From IMG/VR virus record IMGVR_UViG_3300043409_000956, positions 1 through 64,000 of that record: a stretch of 64,000 nucleotides of DNA; one strand, given 5' to 3'. Of the stretch, positions 34,509 through 42,024 are shown one piece after another (position 1 is the first letter of the stretch; every line of letters begins with the position of its first letter). A program made the translations under genes and the position numbers. The stretch is from a virus. The notes beneath the pieces are model-generated. The model had not been told where the DNA came from. It did not search any database and saw only the letters and a list, made by a program, of their open reading frames with translations.

Positions 34509-34982
34509 ATGTCAATGGAAAAGATACACTTTAAGATCAAACTCAGTGGAACATATTGGGATAAACGACCACACTATGTTATTCTAATAGATGATCAAGA
34601 GTGTGTCAATGCCTACATTACAAAAGATTCCGATGAAGTAGAATATGTTGAATTTGATTGTAGTGTGGAAGAAGACACCGAGCATGTTTTACGCATACAG
34701 TTTGACAATAAAGCACAAGAAGATACAGTCACAGATGTTGCAGATCCCAATAATCATGTAATTATCAAAGACATGTTATTAAACATCATAGACATTGAAG
34801 TTGATGATATTGAATTAGGTACCTTAACCCAGATGTTAAGCGTATTTAAATATGATGAGCCCCGTGATTGGCCCGAACCCAATAGCACAGAGTGGGCCAA
34901 CTGTGTTAATCTTGGTTTTAACGGTACGTATGAGCTTAAATTTAGTAGTCCATTTTACCTCTGGCTACTAGAGAACATATAA
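34509..34982 (+). CDS. Beta-sandwich-like hypothetical protein, 157 residues
   Basis: Acidic, strand-rich protein (FKIKLSGTYWDKRPHYVILI, then YVEFDCSVEEDTEHVLRI). Its plan matches the shorter protein at 35637 and recalls small calcium-dependent carbohydrate-binding sandwiches (CBM60-like). I see that as a structural hint only. A strong terminator follows. Confidence 0.55.
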   Translation: MSMEKIHFKIKLSGTYWDKRPHYVILIDDQECVNAYITKDSDEVEYVEFDCSVEEDTEHVLRIQFDNKAQEDTVTDVADPNNHVIIKDMLLNIIDIEVDDIELGTLTQMLSVFKYDEPRDWPEPNSTEWANCVNLGFNGTYELKFSSPFYLWLLENI

Positions 34983-34985
34983 ACT

Positions 34986-35006
34986 GGCCCGCAAGGGCCT
35001 TTTTTG
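34986..35006 (+). terminator. Rho-independent terminator
   Basis: GGCCC-GCAA-GGGCC followed by six T residues. A textbook tight hairpin with a GNNA-type tetraloop, ending the 33.4-35.0 kb unit. Confidence 0.85.
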
Positions 35007-35012
35007 TTTCCT

Positions 35013-35020
35013 GCTAAATA
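35013..35020 (+). promoter_or_regulatory. Late-promoter-like box GCTAAATA
   Basis: Directly after the terminator and only seven bases before ATG 35028, so a transcript from it would be nearly leaderless. Confidence 0.4.
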
Positions 35021-35027
35021 CAGTACT

Positions 35028-35633
35028 ATGTTTATTTTTGAACTGTTTGAAGCAAAACCAGCCGAAAAGACTGTGGTCATATTGCCCGGTGGGTTCCATC
35101 CCTTTCATCCCGGGCACCTGAGTCTGTACACTTCGGCACAGAAGATGTTTCCTGGTGCTGATATCTACTACGCGGCCACCAACGACAAGGCCAATAGACC
35201 ATTTGACATTGCAGACAAAGCACGATTAGCACAAATTGCTGGTGTTCCCCCAGGACATTTTGTACAAGTTAAGAGCCCTTTCCAAGCCAAAGAAATTACC
35301 GCCAATTACGATCCAGCCACAACTGTATTAGTATTTGCCCGTAGTATCAAAGACCGAGATGAACCACCACACGCAGGTGGCGTCAAGAAGGATGGCAATC
35401 CTGCATACTTACAACCTTACAGTAAAAACCCTGCTCCAATGAGTCAGCATGGTTATATGGCTTACTTGCCTACTGTGGAATTTGCCGCAGGTCCCAGTGG
35501 CATTACTAGTGCTACGCAAATTCGTACAATGTGGCCCAAAGCCACACCAGAACAAAAAGCCGAGATTGTCAGCGACTTGTATCCCAAGAACCCCCGGGCC
35601 GCACATCAGATTCTAGACAAATACCTAGGATAA
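35028..35633 (+). CDS. Nucleotidyltransferase (HxGH family), possibly packaged
   Basis: VVILPGGFHPFHPGHLSLY is the nucleotidyltransferase site with the HPGH motif, and GITSATQIRTMW is the ISSTxIR counterpart. The family adds NMP to small phosphorylated substrates (NMNAT, cytidylyltransferases). The first residues, FELFEAKPAEK, include LFE|A, which fits the T4 prohead-protease pattern (hydrophobic-x-E, then A/G/S). That hints at a propeptide and virion packaging. ATG 35028 is used; the upstream start lies in the terminator. Confidence 0.75.
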   Translation: MFIFELFEAKPAEKTVVILPGGFHPFHPGHLSLYTSAQKMFPGADIYYAATNDKANRPFDIADKARLAQIAGVPPGHFVQVKSPFQAKEITANYDPATTVLVFARSIKDRDEPPHAGGVKKDGNPAYLQPYSKNPAPMSQHGYMAYLPTVEFAAGPSGITSATQIRTMWPKATPEQKAEIVSDLYPKNPRAAHQILDKYLG

Positions 35634-35636
35634 TAC

Positions 35637-35918
35637 ATGTTACGACACGCCGAATTAAAATTTAATGTTCATTGTTATTACAGCGGTACCAACCCAAGAT
35701 ACCGAGTGTATGTTGATAACGATTTAATTACAGAGCGCACATTTGTTTGGAGATCTGGCGAACAGTATATAGAAGAAACAGTTATCATTGAAGCACCTGC
35801 GGGAACACATCGACTACGAGTGGAAAATGTTGATCCGGCATTGGGTACATTTAGTGTAGAGAATATAAAGTTAGACGGAATCACTCCTGCTGGGAATACC
35901 GTATTCGAAATAGTATAA
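35637..35918 (+). CDS. Beta-sandwich-like protein, 93 residues
   Basis: Strand pattern AELKFNVHCYYSGTNPRYRVYV, then RTFVWRSGEQYIEETVII and GTHRLRVENVD, like a small carbohydrate-binding sandwich (CBM60-like). Similar in plan to 34509. Possibly a virion decoration protein. Confidence 0.55.
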   Translation: MLRHAELKFNVHCYYSGTNPRYRVYVDNDLITERTFVWRSGEQYIEETVIIEAPAGTHRLRVENVDPALGTFSVENIKLDGITPAGNTVFEIV

Positions 35919-35926
35919 CATAAATA
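35919..35926 (+). promoter_or_regulatory. Late-promoter-like box CATAAATA
   Basis: One base from the T4 late consensus, 22 bases before the gene at 35948. Confidence 0.5.
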
Positions 35927-35947
35927 TAGCATAACCAGGATTAGGAT

Positions 35948-36436
35948 ATGAAACCAACAGATTTTATTGTAGAACACAACCCATTTATAGCACAAGATGC
36001 CAATGAAATGCACGGCGACCACGAAGTACAAATGGCCCGAGCTGATTGTTATAATGCCGCAGACTATGCCATCAAACTACATAAGATTTTGCAAGGTATA
36101 AAAGAGACTGGACAACTAGAAGGTTGGGTCAGCGAAAAGATCACCCTGGCCAACGACTACTTGCGTACTGTTTATGAGTACTTGAGTTACGAAAATCGTG
36201 AACAAGAATCGGGCGCAATGCCTGCGTTTGCTTATGAATCTGCTGATCGTCGATTTGAAGAAGTTGTGGCAGAGTCTGCCAGTATTGGTGCCAGTGTCTC
36301 AGGTGGTATGGCCATTGGTGCAGTAGGTTCCGCAACTCCCATGCAACGCCGTGTCAAGCAAGAGTCAGCTGCCACTAAAAAGTATGGCAACGCAATGAAA
36401 ACAAAACAGCCCAAGATTGGTAAAGGCGTTTATTAA
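35948..36436 (+). CDS. Hypothetical virion-type protein, 162 residues
   Basis: Helical first half (YNAADYAIKLHKILQGI, ITLANDYLRTVYEYL), then a Gly/Ser/Ala stretch (SIGASVSGGMAIGAVGSA) and a basic tail. VVAE|S at about residues 107-111 fits the prohead-protease pattern. Behind a late box, overlapping the next gene by one base. Probably an internal head protein, by inference. Confidence 0.6.
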   Translation: MKPTDFIVEHNPFIAQDANEMHGDHEVQMARADCYNAADYAIKLHKILQGIKETGQLEGWVSEKITLANDYLRTVYEYLSYENREQESGAMPAFAYESADRRFEEVVAESASIGASVSGGMAIGAVGSATPMQRRVKQESAATKKYGNAMKTKQPKIGKGVY

Positions 36437-37068
36437 TGAGTATGCGTGATCTATTAACCCAGCTGTCAGCGTTGGAAGAAGGTTCCAAGGTTCGATTTGC
36501 CGGCGAGCCCAAACAACGGCCCGGCGATCAAGTGCGTGGCACAGATCGGGCCGTGGGTAAAAAAGGTCAACATCCATTTCAAAATCGCTTGGTTGGTGGT
36601 GAAAGCATCCTGCGTGATTTAGAAGCCGCATTGCACGAAACACCTGTTAGAGACTTGATGCGTGAGTATCAAGACTTTGTCAACGAAGCTCCTGTTCCTC
36701 CCGTGCCCGCTCCAGCAGGTCAACAACAAAATCCCAATCCCAATCCCAATCAACCAAATCAAGATCCAGCAATTTTAGCCGCACAGGCCAAACTTGCACA
36801 ACAACAAAAAACCAAACAAGATGCCGCATTGCAACAAGGTATCTCTAAATTAAAATCAGCTGGTGCTGATGTTGACATGCAGACCATGAATGACAAAAAC
36901 AATGATCTAGCGCCGGTATTAGCACCCATCATGAGCAACCCACAGCTACAAGGCAAATTCCAAGAATTAATCAAACAGGCCAATGCCGAGCAAAAGAAAC
37001 AACAACAAGCACAACAGACTGCCGTGCCCGCAGGTGCTGTTGGCGCACCAGTTCCAGGACAGAAATAA
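36436..37068 (+). CDS. Hypothetical virion-type protein, 210 residues, Gln/Pro/Asn-rich
   Basis: SALEE|GSK near residue 15 is another possible processing site. Residues 75-110 are Pro, Gln and Asn-rich with a CCCAAT triplicate at DNA level (NPNPNPN). A helical domain follows (about 135-185), then a Gln-rich tail. Reads like a disordered head-core or scaffold component. Confidence 0.6.
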   Translation: MSMRDLLTQLSALEEGSKVRFAGEPKQRPGDQVRGTDRAVGKKGQHPFQNRLVGGESILRDLEAALHETPVRDLMREYQDFVNEAPVPPVPAPAGQQQNPNPNPNQPNQDPAILAAQAKLAQQQKTKQDAALQQGISKLKSAGADVDMQTMNDKNNDLAPVLAPIMSNPQLQGKFQELIKQANAEQKKQQQAQQTAVPAGAVGAPVPGQK

Positions 37069-37069
37069 T

Positions 37070-39604
37070 ATGAACTTATACGACCTATCTCATCCTAGCA
37101 AAAAGAAAAAACAACAACTAGCCATGGAAAGCCGCCTGGCTGAATTTGCACCACCTGGTGGAGATGATGGCGGTCCCGACGAAGATGAGATACTATTCAA
37201 ACTAGCCAAACAATGGTGGCTTGGCACTGAACAAGACATGATTCGTGTGGAACGCACACTAGCATCAATGGGTTGGGAAATTGGTGAAGATGAAGGCAGT
37301 TATGACGACGGTGGTGTGTTTGTTGTACGTGCCGGTGATGTCAACGGTAAAAGTTATCAGTCATGGCCGCATGAGGAATTAGTAACGGAAGGTGCCACGG
37401 TAACAACAACCCCTGGATCCGTTGAGCCAGGTGGTGCAGTAGACAACTTTAAACAACAGATGGCCAACAATACTGAACTTGCATATCAGAAAAAACAACA
37501 AGGCATGGCCGAAGGTGACACTGTAGTCAAACACCGTATCGGCCTAACTGTCACAGACCCCAACCACCCCATGGCGAGCAAGCGCAACGAACCCTTTCAA
37601 CGGACTGTGCGTGTGCCCGGCGATGATCCTGCCAAGGCCATCAATGCGGCCATTGCACACTATCGCCGCAAAGGTTACAAAGTGCATGACCATCACTACA
37701 TGGGCACAGTGGACTATACCATAGACGAAGCGGCACCCGATTGGTTGAGACGCACAGCCGGTGCGGCCACAGGTGCATTGGCCGGTGTTGGTGCAAGTTT
37801 CCCCGGTGCGGCCATTGCAGGTCCCATTGGTGGTGCAGTGGCAGGTGCATACGGAGCCAAAGCCGGATATGATTTAGGTGCCGATGCCGCTGACTGGGTA
37901 TATGACAAAGTCACTGGCGAACGAGTTCCGGCAGACAAGACCGAGGTTGATGAAGCATTAACAATGAAGCATCAGCGAGCTCATACAACTCAAAGACGCC
38001 CCGACATCAGCAATAGCCTGGCCGATAGAGACTTTGACATGTCAGAGAAACCCAATGTTGCCAAGAGTGCAGATGGTCACCCCACAGTCAAGTGGCGTCA
38101 TCATGGCCATGCCGGACATACTAGAGTTGAGCCCACACTGAACCCGACCACAGTGCAACGCAAGGACACAAGACCCATACCATCTTTCTTGAAGAAAGGC
38201 ATGGCGGAAGACGCAGAAAACTTTAACGGCATTGAGTTATCAATGAAGATACAACTCCAAGATGTTGAATATGTTGATGATGAAGATTATGATAATCAAG
38301 TAATATATGTCACTGCTAGTAGCAACGGTAGGGAACTGGGGCATGTGTTATTTTCGTTTGATGGTGAGTATTTAATGCCTCAGGATTTAGAAGTAGAAGA
38401 AAAGTATCGTGGACAGGGCATTGCTCAAACAATGTATGATTATGTAAAGAGCAAAGGATATAAAATACGCCGCAGTGGACAACAAACTGATGCAGGCGCT
38501 GGATTTTGGGACAAACATAAACCTGGAAAAAATGTCTGGGAACAAGGTGTGGCGGAAGGCTCACTAAACGAATTTGCACCAGATGGCTTTAACGGTGATG
38601 ACGATGAAGGATTCAGTCCGGAAATTGCCAAGATGGCGTATGATGCTGGTAGTGTCAAGGGCGTGAGCCTTGCTGACGGTGCTACATTAGCCAGAGCAAT
38701 GGCGATAACGGAGTGGGACAAACAAGACGGTGGCATTTACACCCAGCACTTTGCAAAAGGCTTCAAAGCAGGTCGTATGAATAAAATCAATCACCACAAT
38801 AAACAATACAATCTCAACTTGAAGTTGATGAAAGATGGTAGCATTAGACGCGGTCAGCAAGGTGTGGCGGAAGGTTCATTAGAAGAAGATGAATATGATA
38901 AAATGCTAAGAGATTTGTTGAAGGCAAGACCTGACTTAACTAAAAAATATGCCAAAGATGTTCAAAAGTCAAAAGATATTGAAAGTGGCAAAGAGTTAAA
39001 CAAACTTGTTAAAAAGAATCCTGGTGTATTGAAAACATACAGTGATGCTGTAAAGAGAGATAAGAAACTAGGTGTGGCGGAAGGTGGATACCGTCAAGGT
39101 TTTGCAGATCCCAACGCACCCAGTCTAGGTGGCAGTCGTAGAAAAGATGACGAAGGCAACTCAGAGTTTGATGACCGTCAGCGTAGACAAACCGGAATGA
39201 TATTCTACAAGGTTGACGACGCCGAACTAGCACAACAACTAGGACTCAAACAAACTCGTGCAGGCAAGTGGTATTTGCGTACAGGTAACAGACATGCACA
39301 ACAGACTGCTGACCGTGCATTTGGCCTGGGACGCATTTGGTATCCAAAGAATGAAACTGTAGAGTCAGAAGAGCTCGGCGAACTCAGCAATGAGTTGTTG
39401 GGTCGTTACAAAAAAGAACTAGGTATCCGTGCTAGTGCCGCAGATCGAGCAGGCAACTTTGACAAAGGTCACGAATACTTTAAAAAAATCAACCGAGCAA
39501 CTGTTCGCCAAGGTGATAATGATGCTCGCAGACACGCAGAAAAAGAAAACGATGTAATGGAAACTCGTTTAAATATGATGCGTAAGGCAGGATACGATCT
39601 ATGA
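37070..39604 (+). CDS. Modular 844-residue virion polyprotein candidate with an embedded GNAT-like domain
   Basis: ATG at 37070 is just after the upstream stop. Five seams of the form G(V/M)AE followed by G or D lie at Glu148, 380, 496, 601 and 671, splitting the chain into blocks of about 148, 232, 116, 105, 70 and 173 residues. Block 2 carries a glycine-zipper stretch (AGAATGALAGVGASFPGAA). Block 3 is almost exactly one GNAT-like domain (LEVEEKYRGQGIAQTMYDYV, then AGAGFWDK). Blocks 1 and 4 share an L-x-EFAP(P/D)G opening. The seam (hydrophobic-A-E|G/D) resembles T4 gp21 prohead-protease sites. The cargo role is inference; the seams are seen. Confidence 0.75.
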   Translation: MNLYDLSHPSKKKKQQLAMESRLAEFAPPGGDDGGPDEDEILFKLAKQWWLGTEQDMIRVERTLASMGWEIGEDEGSYDDGGVFVVRAGDVNGKSYQSWPHEELVTEGATVTTTPGSVEPGGAVDNFKQQMANNTELAYQKKQQGMAEGDTVVKHRIGLTVTDPNHPMASKRNEPFQRTVRVPGDDPAKAINAAIAHYRRKGYKVHDHHYMGTVDYTIDEAAPDWLRRTAGAATGALAGVGASFPGAAIAGPIGGAVAGAYGAKAGYDLGADAADWVYDKVTGERVPADKTEVDEALTMKHQRAHTTQRRPDISNSLADRDFDMSEKPNVAKSADGHPTVKWRHHGHAGHTRVEPTLNPTTVQRKDTRPIPSFLKKGMAEDAENFNGIELSMKIQLQDVEYVDDEDYDNQVIYVTASSNGRELGHVLFSFDGEYLMPQDLEVEEKYRGQGIAQTMYDYVKSKGYKIRRSGQQTDAGAGFWDKHKPGKNVWEQGVAEGSLNEFAPDGFNGDDDEGFSPEIAKMAYDAGSVKGVSLADGATLARAMAITEWDKQDGGIYTQHFAKGFKAGRMNKINHHNKQYNLNLKLMKDGSIRRGQQGVAEGSLEEDEYDKMLRDLLKARPDLTKKYAKDVQKSKDIESGKELNKLVKKNPGVLKTYSDAVKRDKKLGVAEGGYRQGFADPNAPSLGGSRRKDDEGNSEFDDRQRRQTGMIFYKVDDAELAQQLGLKQTRAGKWYLRTGNRHAQQTADRAFGLGRIWYPKNETVESEELGELSNELLGRYKKELGIRASAADRAGNFDKGHEYFKKINRATVRQGDNDARRHAEKENDVMETRLNMMRKAGYDL
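38546..39084 (+). repeat. Dispersed 14-base seam repeat GGTGTGGCGGAAGG
   Basis: The 14-mer is identical at 38546-38559, 38861-38874 and 39071-39084, always in the same frame (GVAEG). Divergent copies GGCATGGC(C/G)GAAG occur at 37502 and 38199. A second shared 12-mer, GAATTTGCACCA, is at 37142 and 38570. Identity at DNA level suggests recent duplication or recombination at domain borders. Confidence 0.8.
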
Positions 39605-40032
39605 CACTATCAGAAACTACAAAAATAGCATTTGCTAGCGAATATACCTTTTATTTGAAGGCACACAACTTTCACTGGAATGTGGAAGGTGCTGACTTCC
39701 TAGAACATCACCAGTTGTTTGGCATGATCTACGAAGAAGTATACGGTGCCATTGACGATTTTGCAGAAAAGATTCGCGGCATCGGTAGTTATGTGCCAGC
39801 CAGCTACACCAGATTCAGTCAATTGAGTCAAATTGGTGACGAGACCAACATACTCAGCCCGGGTGCCATGTTGCATGAACTATCAGAAGACAATGAAAAA
39901 ATGTTGTTGGTACTGAAGATGGCTTATGATGCAGCCGAACAAGCCGGCGAGCATGGATTCTCAAACTTCTTAGCTGAACGGTTAGATGCACATCGTAAAC
40001 ACGGTTGGATGTTGAGAGCAAGTCTAAAATAA
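39601..40032 (+). CDS. Dps/ferritin-like protein
   Basis: KAHNFHWNVEGADFLEHHQL then IYEEVYGAIDDFAEKIR is the Dps ferroxidase signature (H, W, H, D and E ligands). The length (143) fits a single four-helix bundle. Dps proteins oxidise iron and shield DNA from peroxide. It follows the modular gene by an ATGA overlap, so it is co-expressed with the virion-type unit and might be packaged or protect phage DNA. Confidence 0.85.
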   Translation: MTLSETTKIAFASEYTFYLKAHNFHWNVEGADFLEHHQLFGMIYEEVYGAIDDFAEKIRGIGSYVPASYTRFSQLSQIGDETNILSPGAMLHELSEDNEKMLLVLKMAYDAAEQAGEHGFSNFLAERLDAHRKHGWMLRASLK

Positions 40033-40733
40033 TGTTGCCCATCATAGCAACATTGGTGATGACACATATCACCATCATATGTGTCACAGTTTTCCTACAC
40101 CGCGGACAAGCACATCGCGGATTGATATTTCATCCTGTACTTAGTCACTTTATGCGAGCCTGGCTTTGGCTAACAACCGGAATGGTCACTAAACAATGGG
40201 TAGCCATACATCGTAAGCATCATAGGTTCAGTGATGTTGCGGGTGACCCACATAGCCCACACGTATATGGAATTGGACGAGTATTGTTTAAAGGAGCAAT
40301 GTTATATCATGAAGCAAGCAAAGATACGGACATGGTTAATACATATGGTGCTGGTACTCCTGCTGATTGGATGGAGCTTCACGTATACCAGCCTTACTCT
40401 AGACTTGGCATTGGCATTCTCTTTGTGCTAGACGTCTTGGTGTTTGGATGGTGGGGTCCTGTAATTTGGGGCATCCAGATGATATGGATACCGTTTTGGG
40501 CAGCCGGAGTCATAAACGGCGTTGGTCATTGGATTGGGTATCGTAATGGTGAAACCAAAGATCATAGTCGTAACATCGTGCCTTGGGGCATTGTCGTTGG
40601 TGGAGAGGAGTTGCACAACAATCACCACCTGAACCCAGCAAGTCCCAGGCTCAGCAAGACCTGGTTTGAATTTGATGCAGGCTGGATGTACATAAATATT
40701 TTTAAATCGCTTGGACTACTTAAAATTAAATGA
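40032..40733 (+). CDS. Fatty acid desaturase, acyl-lipid/acyl-CoA type
   Basis: Three histidine boxes are in order: HRGQAH (about residue 23), HRKHH (about 60) and HNNHH (about 195), separated by hydrophobic helices. This is the di-iron delta9-type desaturase plan, shortened to 233 residues. ATG 40032 overlaps the Dps stop by one base. It would change membrane lipid unsaturation of the host. Confidence 0.88.
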   Translation: MLPIIATLVMTHITIICVTVFLHRGQAHRGLIFHPVLSHFMRAWLWLTTGMVTKQWVAIHRKHHRFSDVAGDPHSPHVYGIGRVLFKGAMLYHEASKDTDMVNTYGAGTPADWMELHVYQPYSRLGIGILFVLDVLVFGWWGPVIWGIQMIWIPFWAAGVINGVGHWIGYRNGETKDHSRNIVPWGIVVGGEELHNNHHLNPASPRLSKTWFEFDAGWMYINIFKSLGLLKIK

Positions 40734-41359
40734 CATTTTTCTATAAAGAATTAGACCTGCCACCCATACCAGAAGAATTACTAGCACATTTGCCCGAGAT
40801 CAGCGATGAGACAACTGCAAAAGATATCGGATATGGATACAGACATTTTAAAAATGGTGTAGAGTTGCATGCCTGCACCTACTCGTGGACTGTGATCAAC
40901 GAAGGAATAATGTTGCCATGGTTAAAACAAAATATACTGCCGATACAAAAACATTTAGCAAATGCCACAGTCGATATTCCAGTATACATGCAGACCGCGA
41001 CTCCGAGACACCCAGAAGGTGGGGTACATATTGTGCATTCTGATTTCAAAAGAATTGCCGGACTAAATTATCATTGGGCTCTGGGCGGTGACGCTGTTGT
41101 TAATCGATGGTACAAAGAAAAAGGCAAACCCTTACTGCGCCGTAAAACACAACGTGGGCGACAGTCGGATTCCGGGCGTGTTAAATATGATGATTTAGAA
41201 ATATTAGAAGAAGTTATTATAAAAAAGAATTGTTGGTATCTTATCAACGTGGCCTGCTTGCATGATGTACAAAACATCACCAGCACAAGACAAGGTATAA
41301 CAGTTCCATTTATTTCCAACAAAGTGTTGGAGTTGGCAGGTTTTACAGAACACCCTTAG
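40730..41359 (+). CDS. 2OG/Fe(II) oxygenase-like protein
   Basis: HIVHSDFKRIAGLNYHW gives an HxD pair, and LINVACLHDVQNITSTRQGITV a distal His and an Arg. The fold layout matches the phage hydroxylase family and differs in sequence from the gene at 21809. Coupled to the desaturase by a four-base overlap. Substrate unknown. Confidence 0.6.
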   Translation: MTFFYKELDLPPIPEELLAHLPEISDETTAKDIGYGYRHFKNGVELHACTYSWTVINEGIMLPWLKQNILPIQKHLANATVDIPVYMQTATPRHPEGGVHIVHSDFKRIAGLNYHWALGGDAVVNRWYKEKGKPLLRRKTQRGRQSDSGRVKYDDLEILEEVIIKKNCWYLINVACLHDVQNITSTRQGITVPFISNKVLELAGFTEHP

Positions 41360-41362
41360 GAC

Positions 41363-41456
41363 CGTAACTTAGGTTACGTGGGTGACCCGGCTGCTGGGTT
41401 CCAAATGTGGGAGTCGTGCCCCATCAAGCATTTGGTGAAGTGAGCACTATTTTTTT
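41363..41456 (+). ncRNA. Structured intergenic RNA candidate ending in a T run
   Basis: Stem 1: CGTAAC-TTAG-GTTACG (41363-41378). Stem 2: GACCC (41384-41388) with GGGTT (41396-41400). Stem 3: CCAAATG (41401-41407) with CATTTGG (41429-41435), enclosing TGGG (41408-41411) with CCCA (41420-41423). A T run follows at 41450-41456. Three adjoining stems in 94 bases without an ORF suggest a riboswitch-like leader, an attenuator or a small RNA. I recognise no known class. Confidence 0.45.
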
Positions 41457-41481
41457 CTAAAGAATTGTGTTATAATCAATA

Positions 41482-42024
41482 ATGAAATCTGATCAATGGG
41501 CAATTACTCTCCCGCCAAGCAAGGACACAATAATCAGTAGCGCCGATTATCGTACATTGAAATTTGTACAGCTACTTGTTAGTAAAATGATTAACATATC
41601 TGTTGCGGAATTGAAAAAAAGTCCTAAACTAATTCTGTCAGATCAAGAACAAATAATCAATCTCATTTACCAAATAGTCAATGTTGAGTTAACTGGTATA
41701 GATACGTATAAGACTATTAGACAAGATCTTTATTATGTACACCATATTTCGGTAGATGTTACCAAAGAGTTCCTTACTATTGTCGGCGGTGTCGATACTG
41801 TCGTCGAACTTGCACATCAGTCCGAAATTAATAACTTAACTCAGTATATAGAACATTGTGATAATCATAAAAGTTTTGTTTTCAACTTGCTATACAATAC
41901 AGATTACAATAAATCTGCTGTTGAAATTTACAAATGGTTTCTCAACGAATTAACAAAATATCCGCCTGACACTAGTTATGTATCGTACAACCTGAATAAA
42001 CTGTTAAGTAACATTAACCTATGA
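41482..42024 (+). CDS. Hypothetical protein, 180 residues
   Basis: Helical, AT-rich gene with a different codon flavour from the neighbours. No motif recognised (ends YVSYNLNKLLSNINL). Overlaps the PP-loop gene by four bases and may be its partner. There is a TATAAT only six bases before the start, which is too close for a normal leader. Confidence 0.6.
   Translation: MKSDQWAITLPPSKDTIISSADYRTLKFVQLLVSKMINISVAELKKSPKLILSDQEQIINLIYQIVNVELTGIDTYKTIRQDLYYVHHISVDVTKEFLTIVGGVDTVVELAHQSEINNLTQYIEHCDNHKSFVFNLLYNTDYNKSAVEIYKWFLNELTKYPPDTSYVSYNLNKLLSNINL

Noticed and set aside
36720-36760. CCCAAT triplicate as a CRISPR-like or origin repeat
   Set aside because: Short, in-frame coding repeat in a Pro/Asn-rich segment with no spacers.
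36983-37069. Earlier start of the 844-residue gene
   Set aside because: The added residues are an out-of-frame reading of the preceding Gln-rich gene.
41363-41456. tRNA or tRNA-like gene
   Set aside because: Stems do not form a cloverleaf and there is no acceptor stem, CCA or anticodon arm. No other tRNA was seen in the window.
41471-41476. TATAAT before the gene at 41482
   Set aside because: No -35 at a proper distance and the ATG is six bases away; probably AT-rich chance or part of the RNA leader.
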